DNA of 64,000 nt from [Leptolyngbya] sp. JSC-1 (lineage in GTDB: Bacteria > Cyanobacteriota > Cyanobacteriia > Elainellales > Elainellaceae): the NCBI GenBank assembly GCA_000733415.1, contig KL662191.1, forward strand, positions 3,300,945 to 3,364,944, in the 5' to 3' direction. Made by a program: the position numbers and the translations under genes. The number at the start of each line of letters is the position of its first letter. Positions within the stretch are counted from its first letter, which is position 1. Of this stretch, positions 53,920-63,845 are shown one piece after another. The notes beneath the pieces were generated by a model. It saw only the letters and a program-made list of their open reading frames with translations. It was not told the DNA's origin and made no database searches.

Positions 53920-56247
53920 TTAGTCAAATTGCTGCCGTTGACTTGACCATTTTTGTAAATTTAACTTATCTGCATTCATCACTATTAATGTTGGTCGTCT
54001 GTTATTAGTATGTTCAACAATTGCAACCAGAAACCGCTCAGGATTATGCAGATCGCTATAGATGAGCGATGAGCCAGAAAAGATCACCGTCCGGGGTGGA
54101 TCTGTCGTAGCAGGTTCAATCGTTAGAATGGCTTCTGGCGTTTGATCGCCTGTGAGTTCCAGAAGCTGTATAGCCCAATCGCCAAGCACTTGCAGCGGAT
54201 CATCAGTTGCAGCTGGGGCAGGAATTAGCTCGGCGGTTTGTAGGTCTTGCCAGAGTTGGGGAATCAGTTTCTCTTGCCAAATCGGCTGTTGTGCTAGTTC
54301 TGCTAGAGTCAGCGTGGTAGAGGGCTGTGACCAGGAAATTGTGTCGGGTGTAACGGCCACAACGGCAGAAGCATCGGGGAACTCCAATCGCTCTCCTGCG
54401 GCCAACAGGAAAAACCGACCCTGCTGGATCTGAACTGCCTTGACCGTAGCAGATAACGTCTGGACTGGTGTTGCACCTTGCCAAACCACAATTTGCAATT
54501 GTGAATTCTCTAATCCCAGCTTGTTTAATAGCGTTTGTGCTGGCTGAGTGGTCGAAATTGCACTCACTTCCACACCCAACCGAGCAGGCTGCCAGTCCTG
54601 ACCATCGTGAAATCCCACCACCTCGATGCGGTACCAGGTTTGCTGAGCTGGTACGGTCAGGGATGCAACTGCCAACCAATCAGACGCTTGCACTGTCGCT
54701 ATCGGGTTGACTGTACCGATCAAACCGCCAGCAACAGCCGGAGCAGCAGTTGGAACTGTTGGAACGGCCACCGGAGGCAAAACAGCGTCAGGAATGGCAT
54801 TTAGATCAGGCTTTGGCTGCAACAGGGCCAGGGTTTGTTCACTGGAGCGGTGATCGGCTGGATTGGGCTGACGGCGGAGCCAAGCAATGGCCTCAGTCCG
54901 ATTCTGTTGGACGGCTAAAACCAGCGTACCCCAAGCTTGCAGGTCCGCTTGACGGGGGTTCACCCGCAGCGCCGCTTCTACCCGCTGCCAGAGGCGATCG
55001 GCATTCTGCTTCAGCAAATTCTCGATATCATAGCCGCTCTGATGGGCTGCCTTGAGTAAGCTGAGAGATTTTGCCCAGCGGCCATCCATCACCTGCGCCA
55101 AAATCTGCTGGGTGGGACTGGCCCAATCCCGATCTGCCTGAGTTTGGGTAATTTTGGCATGCAGCGCCACTACATCAAGCTGGCTCTGAGCCGCGCTCGA
55201 CCATTTGCCTCGTTGTTTGACCGCTTTTAAGATCTGCAACGCCGACGACCACAATCCATGCCGCGCTAGCAATAACCCGTTGGCATATGTGCGATCTGCT
55301 AAAGCCGCTTCGGTGAGGGAAACCGCTTCCAATGTTGAAGGTTGGGCTGAGATCCGAGGCCGCCTTAGTTGGTACACCTGAAATTGCGGCTCCAACCCAA
55401 TACTGTGGTCCACGACGAGTTCGGCTGTGGCATCTCCAGTCACCTGCTGCCAACGCGGCCATTGCCCCGCTGGGCTGTTCCACGCTTGCATCGCATAAAG
55501 TCTGCGGTGTTCTGGATCATATTGAATCACCTGACCATACAGCACCCGACTGCCTCGCTTCCACTCGCCGCTGAGCTGCAACCAGATGCCAGCAGGAGCC
55601 TGTCCTTCGATGAAGTGCATATCGGTCAGGGGCAAGGTGCGAGTTGAGCCTTGGGTAATCGTCTTGTGCGACAGGCGGGCAATCGCGCTTAACTCTTCGG
55701 GGCCAGTCACTCCAATCCGATCAATCAATTCATAGACAGTACCCGGACCCTGAGCCACCGATTGGCTGAGCAAGGATTGTCTGAAGGGTTGTCTGATAGA
55801 ACGGTATACTCGCAGTTCCAGAATGGCACCACAGCGCCCTCCCTTCGGTTGACGGGTGCACTGCGGACCTGCTTGCAAGATGGGCAATAGCACATCATTA
55901 AAACCAGCCCGTTGTTGCGTCATGCCGGGATAGCTACTGAAGTAGAGCGGCGCTCCAATGGCCTGCCCGGCCTGTTGCACTTCAGCCACAATTTCAGCCA
56001 GCGTTTGGGGTTGAGGAACAGAGAAATCACCCCAGTGCGGCAAAATTTGACTCAACCAGGTCAACGAACCAGGACTGACAATCAACCGCACCCCCAACCA
56101 ACTTCCAGCGAAGACTAGCCCAACTGCGCCAGTCAAAAGCGTCCCTGTGAGTAAGGTAATTTTCCAGGAATTACGGGAAATCGACGATTGTTCCGTCACC
56201 CAGACCCGCACTTTCACTGGAACTTTCCGCCCCATGCCCAACTCCAA
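53920..56247 (-). CDS. Large hypothetical membrane-anchored protein
   Basis: A 775-residue protein with one N-terminal transmembrane helix (about 28-50) and the rest probably outside the plasma membrane. Residues 95-320 form a beta-rich region with CTRQPKGGRCGAILELRVYRS. Residues 320-490 are helical, with repeated LLARHGLWSSALQILKAVKQRGKW-like pairs that resemble tetratricopeptide units. Pro/Val/Ala-rich linkers near 505-525 follow, then a final mixed region. It is probably a conserved cyanobacterial protein, but I know no function. It is preceded by the GT4 gene on the same strand (172 bp gap). Confidence 0.65.
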   Translation of the reverse strand: MELGMGRKVPVKVRVWVTEQSSISRNSWKITLLTGTLLTGAVGLVFAGSWLGVRLIVSPGSLTWLSQILPHWGDFSVPQPQTLAEIVAEVQQAGQAIGAPLYFSSYPGMTQQRAGFNDVLLPILQAGPQCTRQPKGGRCGAILELRVYRSIRQPFRQSLLSQSVAQGPGTVYELIDRIGVTGPEELSAIARLSHKTITQGSTRTLPLTDMHFIEGQAPAGIWLQLSGEWKRGSRVLYGQVIQYDPEHRRLYAMQAWNSPAGQWPRWQQVTGDATAELVVDHSIGLEPQFQVYQLRRPRISAQPSTLEAVSLTEAALADRTYANGLLLARHGLWSSALQILKAVKQRGKWSSAAQSQLDVVALHAKITQTQADRDWASPTQQILAQVMDGRWAKSLSLLKAAHQSGYDIENLLKQNADRLWQRVEAALRVNPRQADLQAWGTLVLAVQQNRTEAIAWLRRQPNPADHRSSEQTLALLQPKPDLNAIPDAVLPPVAVPTVPTAAPAVAGGLIGTVNPIATVQASDWLAVASLTVPAQQTWYRIEVVGFHDGQDWQPARLGVEVSAISTTQPAQTLLNKLGLENSQLQIVVWQGATPVQTLSATVKAVQIQQGRFFLLAAGERLEFPDASAVVAVTPDTISWSQPSTTLTLAELAQQPIWQEKLIPQLWQDLQTAELIPAPAATDDPLQVLGDWAIQLLELTGDQTPEAILTIEPATTDPPRTVIFSGSSLIYSDLHNPERFLVAIVEHTNNRRPTLIVMNADKLNLQKWSSQRQQFD

Positions 56248-56419
56248 GCCCTAGTAAGTCGTGAGTTTTGGGAGAAGTTTCGGTAGTATAGCTTAGGGCT
56301 TAGCATGTAGCTGTAAGGTTTGGAGGTGGCCTAGCGGCTTGAGATGAGCCTGCCTGTTACCAGGGCAATCAAGAACTCACGTTCTAACTCAAAACTTAGA
56401 GCTACGCACTACGCATAGG

Positions 56420-57643
56420 CTACTGCATCAAAGCTTTTTCATACGCTTCCCCTGCTCGTTCCCAAGTATACTCTTGCTGTACAAAAATGCGACCGGCTTG
56501 AGATAGATTTGTACGGAGGTTGGTGTCTTCGAGCAACCGGGTAATCGCCTTGATATAGTCCTGAACCTGGTTGGCTCGCAGGGCGCGTAACGGGATGCCG
56601 GTTCCATCGACAGCTAGTCCTTCTAGGCCGCGATCACTGGCTACGACGGGAACACCAGCTGCCATTGCTTCGAGGGTTTTGTTCTTGATGCCGAATCCAG
56701 TGCGGAGAGGAACAACGCAAATAGTAGCTTTGTGCAGCTCGTCTACCATCGAGGGGACCTGCCCCGTCACGACAACACCTGGTTGCCTGGCGAGTTCTAA
56801 AACTTCTGCTACGGGCCGTGCCCCGACAATCCGAAAGGTGAGCTGCGGATAGCGCTGTCGTAAGGGCGGCATTACCTCGGTGGCGAAGAAGCGGGCAGCG
56901 TCGATATTGTGGGAGGCATCCATTGCGCCGACAAACACCAGATCGTAACTGCTGGGGTCGAAACTGCGATAGGGGAATAGGTCGAGATCTACCCCATTGG
57001 GAATCACATCAATGGCGGCATCAGGCACAAGGTTGAGCAATTCTTGCCGGTCGTCTTCGGTTGTCACGACAATTTGGGAAAACTTGCGGCAATAACGTTT
57101 TTCGTAGCGCTTCAGCAGCGGCAGATACAGCCGATCTCGTCCAGGATGGGCAGAGGCACCCATTTCCAGATGATTGCGCGTCCAGGCATAGACCGAGCTG
57201 TGAACATCCACCACGGTTTTGATCGACTGCCGAAACTCTGGCTGGATATAAATTTCGTTGACGCTGTGCTCGCAGGTGACGACATCGTAATACCCCGATT
57301 GCACCGCTGCCCTAATCCAGTTCTGCATCTGGGGCGAATAGCGATAAAGAACGTTGGGAGGGGTGCTGCTCCGGAGGGATTGGGCCAAACGCTGAAGCTG
57401 GCCGCTGAACCGCTTGAGCCGATTTGCCGCCGGAGATGTTGCTGAGAGAGCAAAAATCTGGAGCTGATCCACCCAGGTCCGCAGTTCCTCCACTTCCTGA
57501 TCGCTGACTCCCTTATGGCGTTGGGTGACAAGCGTGACTGAATGGTGCTGCGACAAATATTTCAGCAAATTAAACGTGCGAATTTCCGTCCCTCCCCGAC
57601 TGGGCGGATAGGGAAACGTAGACGACAGCATCAAAATCTTCAT
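56420..57643 (-). CDS. Family 4 glycosyltransferase
   Basis: A 407-residue GT-B enzyme. The N-terminal half begins MKILMLSSTFPYPPSRGGTEIR. The C-terminal half has DVIPNGVDLDLFP, DLVFVGAMDASHNIDA, and the sugar-nucleotide site VVPLRTGFGIKNKTLEAMAAGVPVVAS with the E-x7-E-like pattern. It transfers a sugar from a nucleotide donor with retention, probably for cell-surface polysaccharide. The start is at the second Met of the open frame (57643), eight bases after GAGAG. The acceptor is unknown. Confidence 0.88.
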   Translation of the reverse strand: MKILMLSSTFPYPPSRGGTEIRTFNLLKYLSQHHSVTLVTQRHKGVSDQEVEELRTWVDQLQIFALSATSPAANRLKRFSGQLQRLAQSLRSSTPPNVLYRYSPQMQNWIRAAVQSGYYDVVTCEHSVNEIYIQPEFRQSIKTVVDVHSSVYAWTRNHLEMGASAHPGRDRLYLPLLKRYEKRYCRKFSQIVVTTEDDRQELLNLVPDAAIDVIPNGVDLDLFPYRSFDPSSYDLVFVGAMDASHNIDAARFFATEVMPPLRQRYPQLTFRIVGARPVAEVLELARQPGVVVTGQVPSMVDELHKATICVVPLRTGFGIKNKTLEAMAAGVPVVASDRGLEGLAVDGTGIPLRALRANQVQDYIKAITRLLEDTNLRTNLSQAGRIFVQQEYTWERAGEAYEKALMQ

Positions 57644-57855
57644 CAGGCCGCTCTCCAGAATCATCGGTTCTAGAGTGCCTAGTCAGAAGGGGAAACTATC
57701 GGGTGGGTCGGTTCACGTAGGGGTACAGTGCTTCCTACCGCCTCCGAGATTACAAAATTTTAGTTGCGTTATGACGCACTTCTGCATTTTTTGAGTAAAG
57801 TTAGGAGCGTCTTTGTGTTTGCACCATGTCTGCACTGACCTTACACCAACAGGTC

Positions 57856-57883
57856 TTGCATTTTTTATTTAAGATAGTATATT
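57856..57883 (+). promoter_or_regulatory. Candidate sigma-70-type promoter of smc
   Basis: TTGCAT (57856-57861) and TATATT (57878-57883) are separated by 16 bp and lie 26 bp before the smc GTG. Confidence 0.4.
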
Positions 57884-57908
57884 TGTACTAAGCTCTCATG
57901 GACGGCCT

Positions 57909-60900
57909 GTGTATATCAAGCGCGTTGAACTGACGAATTTCAAGTCCTTTGGTGGCACCACAGAAGTTCCGCTGTTGCCAGGGTTCACCGTGATTTCTGG
58001 GCCAAATGGCTCTGGTAAATCCAACATTTTGGATGCGTTGCTGTTTGCCCTAGGCCTATCTAGCTCTAAGGGAATGCGAGCCGAGCGTTTGCCCGATTTG
58101 GTCAACCAGACCCAAGCCAGTCGAGGCCGTTCGATGGTGGAAGCCAGCGTCACCGTCACCTTTGCTCTAGATGCCGAAGATGTCCAGCGAGTCCTGGAGT
58201 CCGAGGAGGAAGAGGACAAACGGCTGCAATCCGTAGGTACCGAATCCAACGGCCACGAATCGAATGGTCACGAGCAAAACGGCCACGAGTCGAATGGTCA
58301 TGCATCGAATGGTCACTCATCCACCCATCCACCCATCCACCCATCCACCCATCCACTCCCCCACTCCCCCACTCCCCTCTCCGAATGGACTGTCACCCGT
58401 AAGCTGCGTGTCACCCAGCAGGGCACCTACACCTCCAACTACTACATCAACGCTCAACCCTGCACGCTCACCGAACTACACGAGCAGTTGCAGAAGTTTC
58501 ATGTCTACCCCGAAGGCTATAACGTCGTGCTCCAGGGGGATGTCACCAGTATCATTTCGATGAACTCGCGGGAGCGGCGGGAAATTATTGATGAGCTGGC
58601 CGGTGTAGCCGCGTTTGATCGCAAAATTGATCAGGCGAAAGAAAAACTGGATGCGGTCAAAGAGCGAGAAGAGCGGTTTCGCATTGTGGAACGGGAGTTG
58701 ATTGCCCAGCGGGATCGGTTGGCGCAGGACCGGCTCAAGGCCGAGAAGTATCAGCGTCTGAAGGCCGAATTTCAGGATAAGTCCCAGTGGGAATCGGTGT
58801 TGCTCTGGAATACGAAGGCAAAACAGGCTGAGCAGATCCAGGCTCAAATTGTGGCGGGCAACCAGACCACTGCCGAACTAGCGGAGCGGTTGACCGGCAT
58901 GGGTGAAGAAATCCGACAGGCCACGATTTTGCTGGATCAGTTGAATCGCCGTGTCAAAGCTTTGGGCGAAGATGAGCTTCTGGCACTCCAGGCCACCTTA
59001 GCCACCCGCGAGGCCGAACTGCGGCAGTTGCAGCGTCAGCAGCAGGAATTAGCCACCGCCCGTCAAGAAACCGCCGCTAACCTAGAGCGCACTCAGCAGG
59101 AGATTCAAGAGCAGGTGCAGCGCTTAGACGCTTTGGCCAAAGAAAAGCAGCAGGTAGAAGCAGAAGATTTGGTGACGCTCCGGGCGCATCGAGATCAGGC
59201 CCAGCAAGCGCTAGAGCAACAGCGGGAAGCAGCCAACACGATGGCTTCTGCCTCAGATGCCTGGATCCAGGAGCAAACGGCGTTGCGGCGGCAAATTGAA
59301 ACTCTCCAGCAAAGCATTGAACCTCAGCGCACCGAACAGGCTCGTCTGCAAGAGCGCACCGAGCAACTCCGGGTCAAAATTCAGGAGCAAACCCAGGCGC
59401 TGCAAGCCTTAACCGAAGAAATTGCCGCTAAACAAACCCAGCGTAGCCAGATCGAGTCGCAGCTGATCACCTCGATCCAGAACATGAACGGCCTTGAGCA
59501 GTCGGTCTCTGCCGCCGAACGTGAGTTGCAGCTTCAGCAGGAAACCCAAACCCGCCTGCTGCAAGAACAGCGCGACAAGCAGCGCCAGCTCGACAAGCTA
59601 GAGGCCCAAGCCCAAGTGATCCGAGAAACCCAAGGCACTGGAATCAGTCAGATTTTGGCCGACGCTGGGCTGCCGGGAATCTGCGGACTCGTGGCCGAAC
59701 TGGGACGAGTCGATGCTCAGTATCAGCTAGCGCTGGAAATTGCTGCCGGTGCCCGCTTGAGCTACCTGATTGTCGAAGATGACAGCATTGCCGCTGCTGG
59801 GATTGAGCTGCTGAAACGCCAGCGGGCCGGACGCGCTACCTTTTTGCCGCTCAACAAAATTAAAGCCCCGACTCTGGCTCCGCTTGCCAAGTGGAATCGT
59901 CCCGACGGCTTTATCGACTACGCCGCAAATTTGATTGACTGTGACGACCGCTATCGGGATGTGTTCGCCTATGTGTTTGGCAATACGGTTGTGTTTCAGG
60001 CGCTAGAAGCCGCTCGCCGTCAGATGGGGCAGTACCGAATCGTCACCCTAGACGGGGAACTGCTGGAAACTAGCGGCGCGATGACCGGCGGCAGCATCAC
60101 CTCTCGACAGGGTACTCTCCACTTTGGCACCGTAGAAGCAGCAGAATCGGCTGAGGCAGTAGCGTTGCGGGAACGGCTCCAGGAAATTGCCCAGATCCTC
60201 CAGCGCTGCGAGCGGCAAATCCTTCAGGCGAGTCTGGCTGTCAAGGAGGGCGCTCAGGCTCTTGCAGAGGCCAAGCAGAATCAGCGCACCATCCAGCTTC
60301 AGGTGGAGCAGTTGCAGCAGCAGTTGGTCGGTCTGATTGCTCAAGAAGGCCAGCTCCGCACCCAGTTGACGCAGAACAATCAGGAGTTGGCGGCTGCCGA
60401 AGAGCGCTTATTCACCCTGGAGCGCGAACTCCCCCGCCAAACAGCGACTCTGCAACAGCAGCGGCAGGCCCTGACCGAACTGGAGCAGTCCCAAACCCAT
60501 AGTGAATGGCAGCAGATCCAGGCCGCGATTCGTCAGCAGGAAGCCGAATTGAACCAGCGGCAGCTCGCCTTGCAAACAGCAGAGCAACGGATGCGGGATC
60601 TGGAGTTGCAACAACAGCGCCTGCAAGAGCGAATCGAGCAATACCAGCAGCGCCTGCAAGACCACCGCAACCAGCAAACAGTTCAGCTCAACCAGCACTC
60701 GACCCTCGCCACCCAGCACTCGGCCCTGACCGAACAAATCAGCGCAACCCAAACGGCCCTCGCTGCGATCGATCAAACCCTGGCTGCTGAAAAACAAGAG
60801 CGAGACCGAGCCGAACGCCAACTACGAGACCAGCAAACCGCCTACCAGCAGTTGGAATGGCAGCGGCAAAAACTGTTAGAAACCCAGCAAACCCGGCGGC

Positions 60901-61640
60901 AGGAGCTAGCCACCCTACAGGAACAGCTCACCGCTGAACGGGCTGAACTCCCCGATCCGCTGCCGGAAATTCCGGACGGTACCGACTTGGCCGCCTTGCA
61001 GCATGAGCTACGCTCGCTTCAGAAACGCCTGCAGGCGATGGAACCCGTGAATATGCTGGCCCTAGAGGAATATGAACGCACCCAGGCCCGCTTAGACGAG
61101 CTGAGCCAAAAGCTGACCACCTTAGATGAAGAGCGCACCGAACTGCTGTTGCGGATTGAGAACTTCACCACATTGCGGCAGCGAGCTTTCAAAGAAGCCT
61201 TTGATGCAGTCAACAAGAACTTCCAGACCATCTTTGCTGAACTTTCCGATGGAGACGGCTACTTGCAGCTTGATGACCCCCAGGATCCCTTTGCCGGTGG
61301 TTTGAACTTGGTGGCCCATCCCAAAGGCAAGCCCGTGCGTCGTTTGGCCTCGATGTCAGGGGGAGAAAAATCCTTGACCGCCCTCAGCTTTATCTTTGCG
61401 CTTCAACGCTACCGCCCTTCCCCCTTCTACGCCTTTGACGAGGTGGATATGTTCCTGGATGGGGCAAATGTAGAGCGATTAGCTAGAATGATTAAACACC
61501 AAGCGCAGCAAGCCCAATTTATTGTCGTTAGCCTACGGCGACCGATGATTGAATCTGCCGAGCGCACGATTGGTGTCACCCAAGCCCGAGGAGCCTACAC
61601 GCAGGTTCTAGGGCTGAGCCTCCAGAGCGCTTCTGGATAG
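57909..61640 (+). CDS. smc: Chromosome segregation ATPase SMC
   Basis: SMC is the condensin-like ATPase that organises and separates bacterial chromosomes. The 1243-residue protein starts at GTG with YIKRVELTNFKSFGG. It has Walker A GPNGSGKSN (31-39), two long Gln/Glu-rich coiled coils (about 215-560 and 720-1045), a hinge (about 575-700, ending GAMTGGSITS), the signature SMSGGEKSLTAL and Walker B FYAFDEVDMFLDGANV. An insertion at about 112-157 contains five ESNGH-type pentapeptides and a His/Pro/Thr/Ser run encoded by 15-bp and 8-bp repeats. It replaces a short loop in the ATPase head. scpA and scpB are not adjacent. Confidence 0.96.
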   Translation: MYIKRVELTNFKSFGGTTEVPLLPGFTVISGPNGSGKSNILDALLFALGLSSSKGMRAERLPDLVNQTQASRGRSMVEASVTVTFALDAEDVQRVLESEEEEDKRLQSVGTESNGHESNGHEQNGHESNGHASNGHSSTHPPIHPSTHPLPHSPTPLSEWTVTRKLRVTQQGTYTSNYYINAQPCTLTELHEQLQKFHVYPEGYNVVLQGDVTSIISMNSRERREIIDELAGVAAFDRKIDQAKEKLDAVKEREERFRIVERELIAQRDRLAQDRLKAEKYQRLKAEFQDKSQWESVLLWNTKAKQAEQIQAQIVAGNQTTAELAERLTGMGEEIRQATILLDQLNRRVKALGEDELLALQATLATREAELRQLQRQQQELATARQETAANLERTQQEIQEQVQRLDALAKEKQQVEAEDLVTLRAHRDQAQQALEQQREAANTMASASDAWIQEQTALRRQIETLQQSIEPQRTEQARLQERTEQLRVKIQEQTQALQALTEEIAAKQTQRSQIESQLITSIQNMNGLEQSVSAAERELQLQQETQTRLLQEQRDKQRQLDKLEAQAQVIRETQGTGISQILADAGLPGICGLVAELGRVDAQYQLALEIAAGARLSYLIVEDDSIAAAGIELLKRQRAGRATFLPLNKIKAPTLAPLAKWNRPDGFIDYAANLIDCDDRYRDVFAYVFGNTVVFQALEAARRQMGQYRIVTLDGELLETSGAMTGGSITSRQGTLHFGTVEAAESAEAVALRERLQEIAQILQRCERQILQASLAVKEGAQALAEAKQNQRTIQLQVEQLQQQLVGLIAQEGQLRTQLTQNNQELAAAEERLFTLERELPRQTATLQQQRQALTELEQSQTHSEWQQIQAAIRQQEAELNQRQLALQTAEQRMRDLELQQQRLQERIEQYQQRLQDHRNQQTVQLNQHSTLATQHSALTEQISATQTALAAIDQTLAAEKQERDRAERQLRDQQTAYQQLEWQRQKLLETQQTRRQELATLQEQLTAERAELPDPLPEIPDGTDLAALQHELRSLQKRLQAMEPVNMLALEEYERTQARLDELSQKLTTLDEERTELLLRIENFTTLRQRAFKEAFDAVNKNFQTIFAELSDGDGYLQLDDPQDPFAGGLNLVAHPKGKPVRRLASMSGGEKSLTALSFIFALQRYRPSPFYAFDEVDMFLDGANVERLARMIKHQAQQAQFIVVSLRRPMIESAERTIGVTQARGAYTQVLGLSLQSASG

Positions 61641-61763
61641 CTTCTGTATAATCGTTAAGATAACCCTGAAGCCTGTAATCTTAATTAATATTGATAGTTG
61701 AATCACTATTAATGACGGATTATTACTAGTATCTTAAGACCGCTTCGAGATTAGGACTCGAAC

Positions 61764-62744
61764 ATGAGCTTTGAACAACAGTATTGCCAACGTTCTGATT
61801 TAATAGGGACCCAGATCATTACCCGTGACGGCGGCAAGCGCCTAGGGGTGGTGAGCCAGCTTTGGGTAGATGTGGATCGCCGCGAGGTAGTGGCGATCGG
61901 CCTGCGCGAAAGTATGCTGTCTGGCGTGTTGTCCAACGTCCAGCAGGTGATGCTGCTCACTAGCGTGCGCCAAATTGGGGATGTGATTTTGGTGGATGAC
62001 AACACGGCGACCGAGGACGACTTCAACACCGAAGCCTACAGTAGCCTGATCAACAGCGAAGTGATTACCGAAACTGGAGAGCTGCTTGGTAAGGTGCGCG
62101 GCTTCAAGTTCGACACTCAGGATGGCCGCGTGGAATCAATCGTAATTGCCTCGATTGGCCTGCCGCAGATTCCCGATCAGCTGATCAGCACCTATGAACT
62201 GTCGATGGATGAGGTGGTCAGCAGTGGCCCGGACCGCTTGATTGTGTTTGAAGGTGCCGAAGAAAAACTGAATCAGCTCACAGTAGGTTTGCTAGAGCGG
62301 ATTGGCATCGGCAAAGCCCCCTGGGACCGGGAGGAAGACGAAGATTATGTCACTCCTGTCTCTACCGCTAACCAGTTGCCTTCGGGAATTCGCACGCCGG
62401 TCGAACCGATTCAGCAGCAGCGCCGTGTGCCCGTTGCCCAAGAAACCTGGGACGATGACCACTGGGAAGCCCAGCAGCCAAAGCAGCAGATGCGGGCAAT
62501 GCAGGAGGAGCCGGTTTACGCTGAAGAATCAAACTGGGGCAGCGATGAACCCAAATACAATGAGGCCAAATACGAGGATGTGCCTTACGAGGAAATCCCA
62601 GAGGCTGATTTTGTCACGGTCGATGAGGATGTAACCAAAGACGCCTGGGAAGATGATGAGAATCCCAAACCTTACCGTGCTCCGCAGGTGAATATTCCCG
62701 AACGCAAGCGGGTGGTGGAGTACGAAGAAGAAACGGACTACTAG
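61764..62744 (+). CDS. PRC-barrel domain protein with acidic tail
   Basis: The 326-residue protein has two PRC-barrel-like halves (about 10-80 with LIGTQIITRDGGKRLGVVSQLWVDVDRREVVAIGL; about 90-165 with VITETGELLGKVRGFKFDTQDGRVESIVIA). A Glu/Asp/Tyr-rich unstructured tail follows. PRC barrels bind proteins or RNA in photosynthetic reaction centres and ribosome maturation. This conserved cyanobacterial form has no known role. It lies 123 bp after smc on the same strand. Its stop codon is inside a 13-bp triplication. Confidence 0.8.
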   Translation: MSFEQQYCQRSDLIGTQIITRDGGKRLGVVSQLWVDVDRREVVAIGLRESMLSGVLSNVQQVMLLTSVRQIGDVILVDDNTATEDDFNTEAYSSLINSEVITETGELLGKVRGFKFDTQDGRVESIVIASIGLPQIPDQLISTYELSMDEVVSSGPDRLIVFEGAEEKLNQLTVGLLERIGIGKAPWDREEDEDYVTPVSTANQLPSGIRTPVEPIQQQRRVPVAQETWDDDHWEAQQPKQQMRAMQEEPVYAEESNWGSDEPKYNEAKYEDVPYEEIPEADFVTVDEDVTKDAWEDDENPKPYRAPQVNIPERKRVVEYEEETDY

Positions 62745-62780
62745 GTGGGGCAGTTAGGTGGGGCAGCTAGGTGGGGCAAT
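62742..62780 (+). repeat. 13-bp tandem triplication spanning a stop codon
   Basis: Three units of TAGGTGGGGCAGT with end variation. The first TAG is the stop codon of the PRC-barrel gene, and the array fills the gap to the convergent Uma2 gene. Confidence 0.9.
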
Positions 62781-62781
62781 T

Positions 62782-63735
62782 TCAGCTAGCCAAATTCTCG
62801 ACCTCTGCTTCTGAAAGTCCGGTGAGTTGGGCCACTTGGGCTGTGCCCATTCCCTGCTGCAACAAGTTCAGCACCACTTGCCGGAGTTGGCGTTCTGCCT
62901 GTTCGGCCCGTTGGCGTTCTTGTTCGGCTCGTTGGCGTTCTTGTTCGGCCTCTTGCACTAAAACTTGGTTTCGTTCGGCATCGGTCGGGATCCAGTTGCC
63001 CTGCTCGTCGTACCAGCGCAGCCACGGGCGGGTAATGCCGTCGTAGTCGCCAAACCAGAGGCCCAGTCCCAGCTCTAGTTCCGGAATCCAAATGCGGGGA
63101 TCGGTAGAATCGATCCCCTGCTCTTGGTAGTGGCCGCCGATTAGCTGAAAGAAGCGCAGTTGATTCGTGTAGCGGCTAAAGACGATGTAGTAGGGAACAC
63201 GCAGAATCTGTTCATAGACCTGCCATTTGCCTGGGGGTGTTTCTGCACTGGAACGACCGTTAGCAATGTCAGACAGCTCAGGAGAACTATCCACTGCTTC
63301 AATTTCCAGATCTGACGAAGCTGGCGGTAAGTTGGCATAGCGGCCCAAGTCTTCTTTCTCAGTGCCGGGGGAAAGCAGCTCCACCACCACAAACGGATTC
63401 ACACCTTCTTGCCAAACCACATAGCTGGCCCGCAGATCCATCTGATCGTAGAGGCGCGGCACACCCAGGACCAAAAACCAATCCGGTCGCTTGTGCCAGA
63501 GGGGATGGCGTACATCGTAGTAGAGGTTGAGATCGGTGCCGGTAAAGATCTGATCGCTGGCATAGTGGCGCAGGCAGAGGGTAGCGCTCAATAGTTGGGG
63601 CTGCAAATCATGAAATACATCCGGCAAACCAGGTTCCTCTGGGTCTTCACTGGGCAGATCGTACATCGTGGGAAGGGTTTCCCTGGGTGAACGAGGCGGA
63701 TTGGTTTGGGGAATCGGATAAAAGCGTGGATCCAT
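62782..63735 (-). CDS. Uma2-family PD-(D/E)XK nuclease-like protein, second copy
   Basis: A 317-residue Uma2 homologue. The active-site residues are visible as RPDWFLV (Asp85) and PFVVVELLSP (Glu119), with the later KWQVYEQILRVPYYIVFSRYTNQLRFF segment. A QRAEQER-repeated coiled coil and a final LLQQGMGTAQVAQLTGLSEAEVENL helix-turn-helix-like end mirror the gene at 8346. The N-terminal 45 residues are Pro-rich and less conserved. No partner gene is obvious. Confidence 0.85.
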   Translation of the reverse strand: MDPRFYPIPQTNPPRSPRETLPTMYDLPSEDPEEPGLPDVFHDLQPQLLSATLCLRHYASDQIFTGTDLNLYYDVRHPLWHKRPDWFLVLGVPRLYDQMDLRASYVVWQEGVNPFVVVELLSPGTEKEDLGRYANLPPASSDLEIEAVDSSPELSDIANGRSSAETPPGKWQVYEQILRVPYYIVFSRYTNQLRFFQLIGGHYQEQGIDSTDPRIWIPELELGLGLWFGDYDGITRPWLRWYDEQGNWIPTDAERNQVLVQEAEQERQRAEQERQRAEQAERQLRQVVLNLLQQGMGTAQVAQLTGLSEAEVENLAS

Positions 63736-63739
63736 AGGC

Positions 63740-63805
63740 AGAATTCAGCTCAGGCTTATGTTTTATTTTGGCTGAATTCTCTGAGTTGTGATTCTCTGAG
63801 TTGTG
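63740..63805. repeat. Inverted repeat and 15-bp tandem duplication upstream of the Uma2 gene
   Basis: AGAATTCAGC (63740-63749) and GCTGAATTCT (63771-63780) form a 10-bp stem. ATTCTCTGAGTTGTG then occurs twice (63776-63805). Confidence 0.9.
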
Positions 63806-63845
63806 GAGCGCCCATGATAAACCCATGCAGCCAGCGTGGCCCACG

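Noticed and set aside
58317..58379. Possible assembly artefact in smc due to short repeats
   Set aside because: The frame stays open across both repeat blocks and the head domain resumes correctly, so the insertion is treated as real, pending read confirmation.
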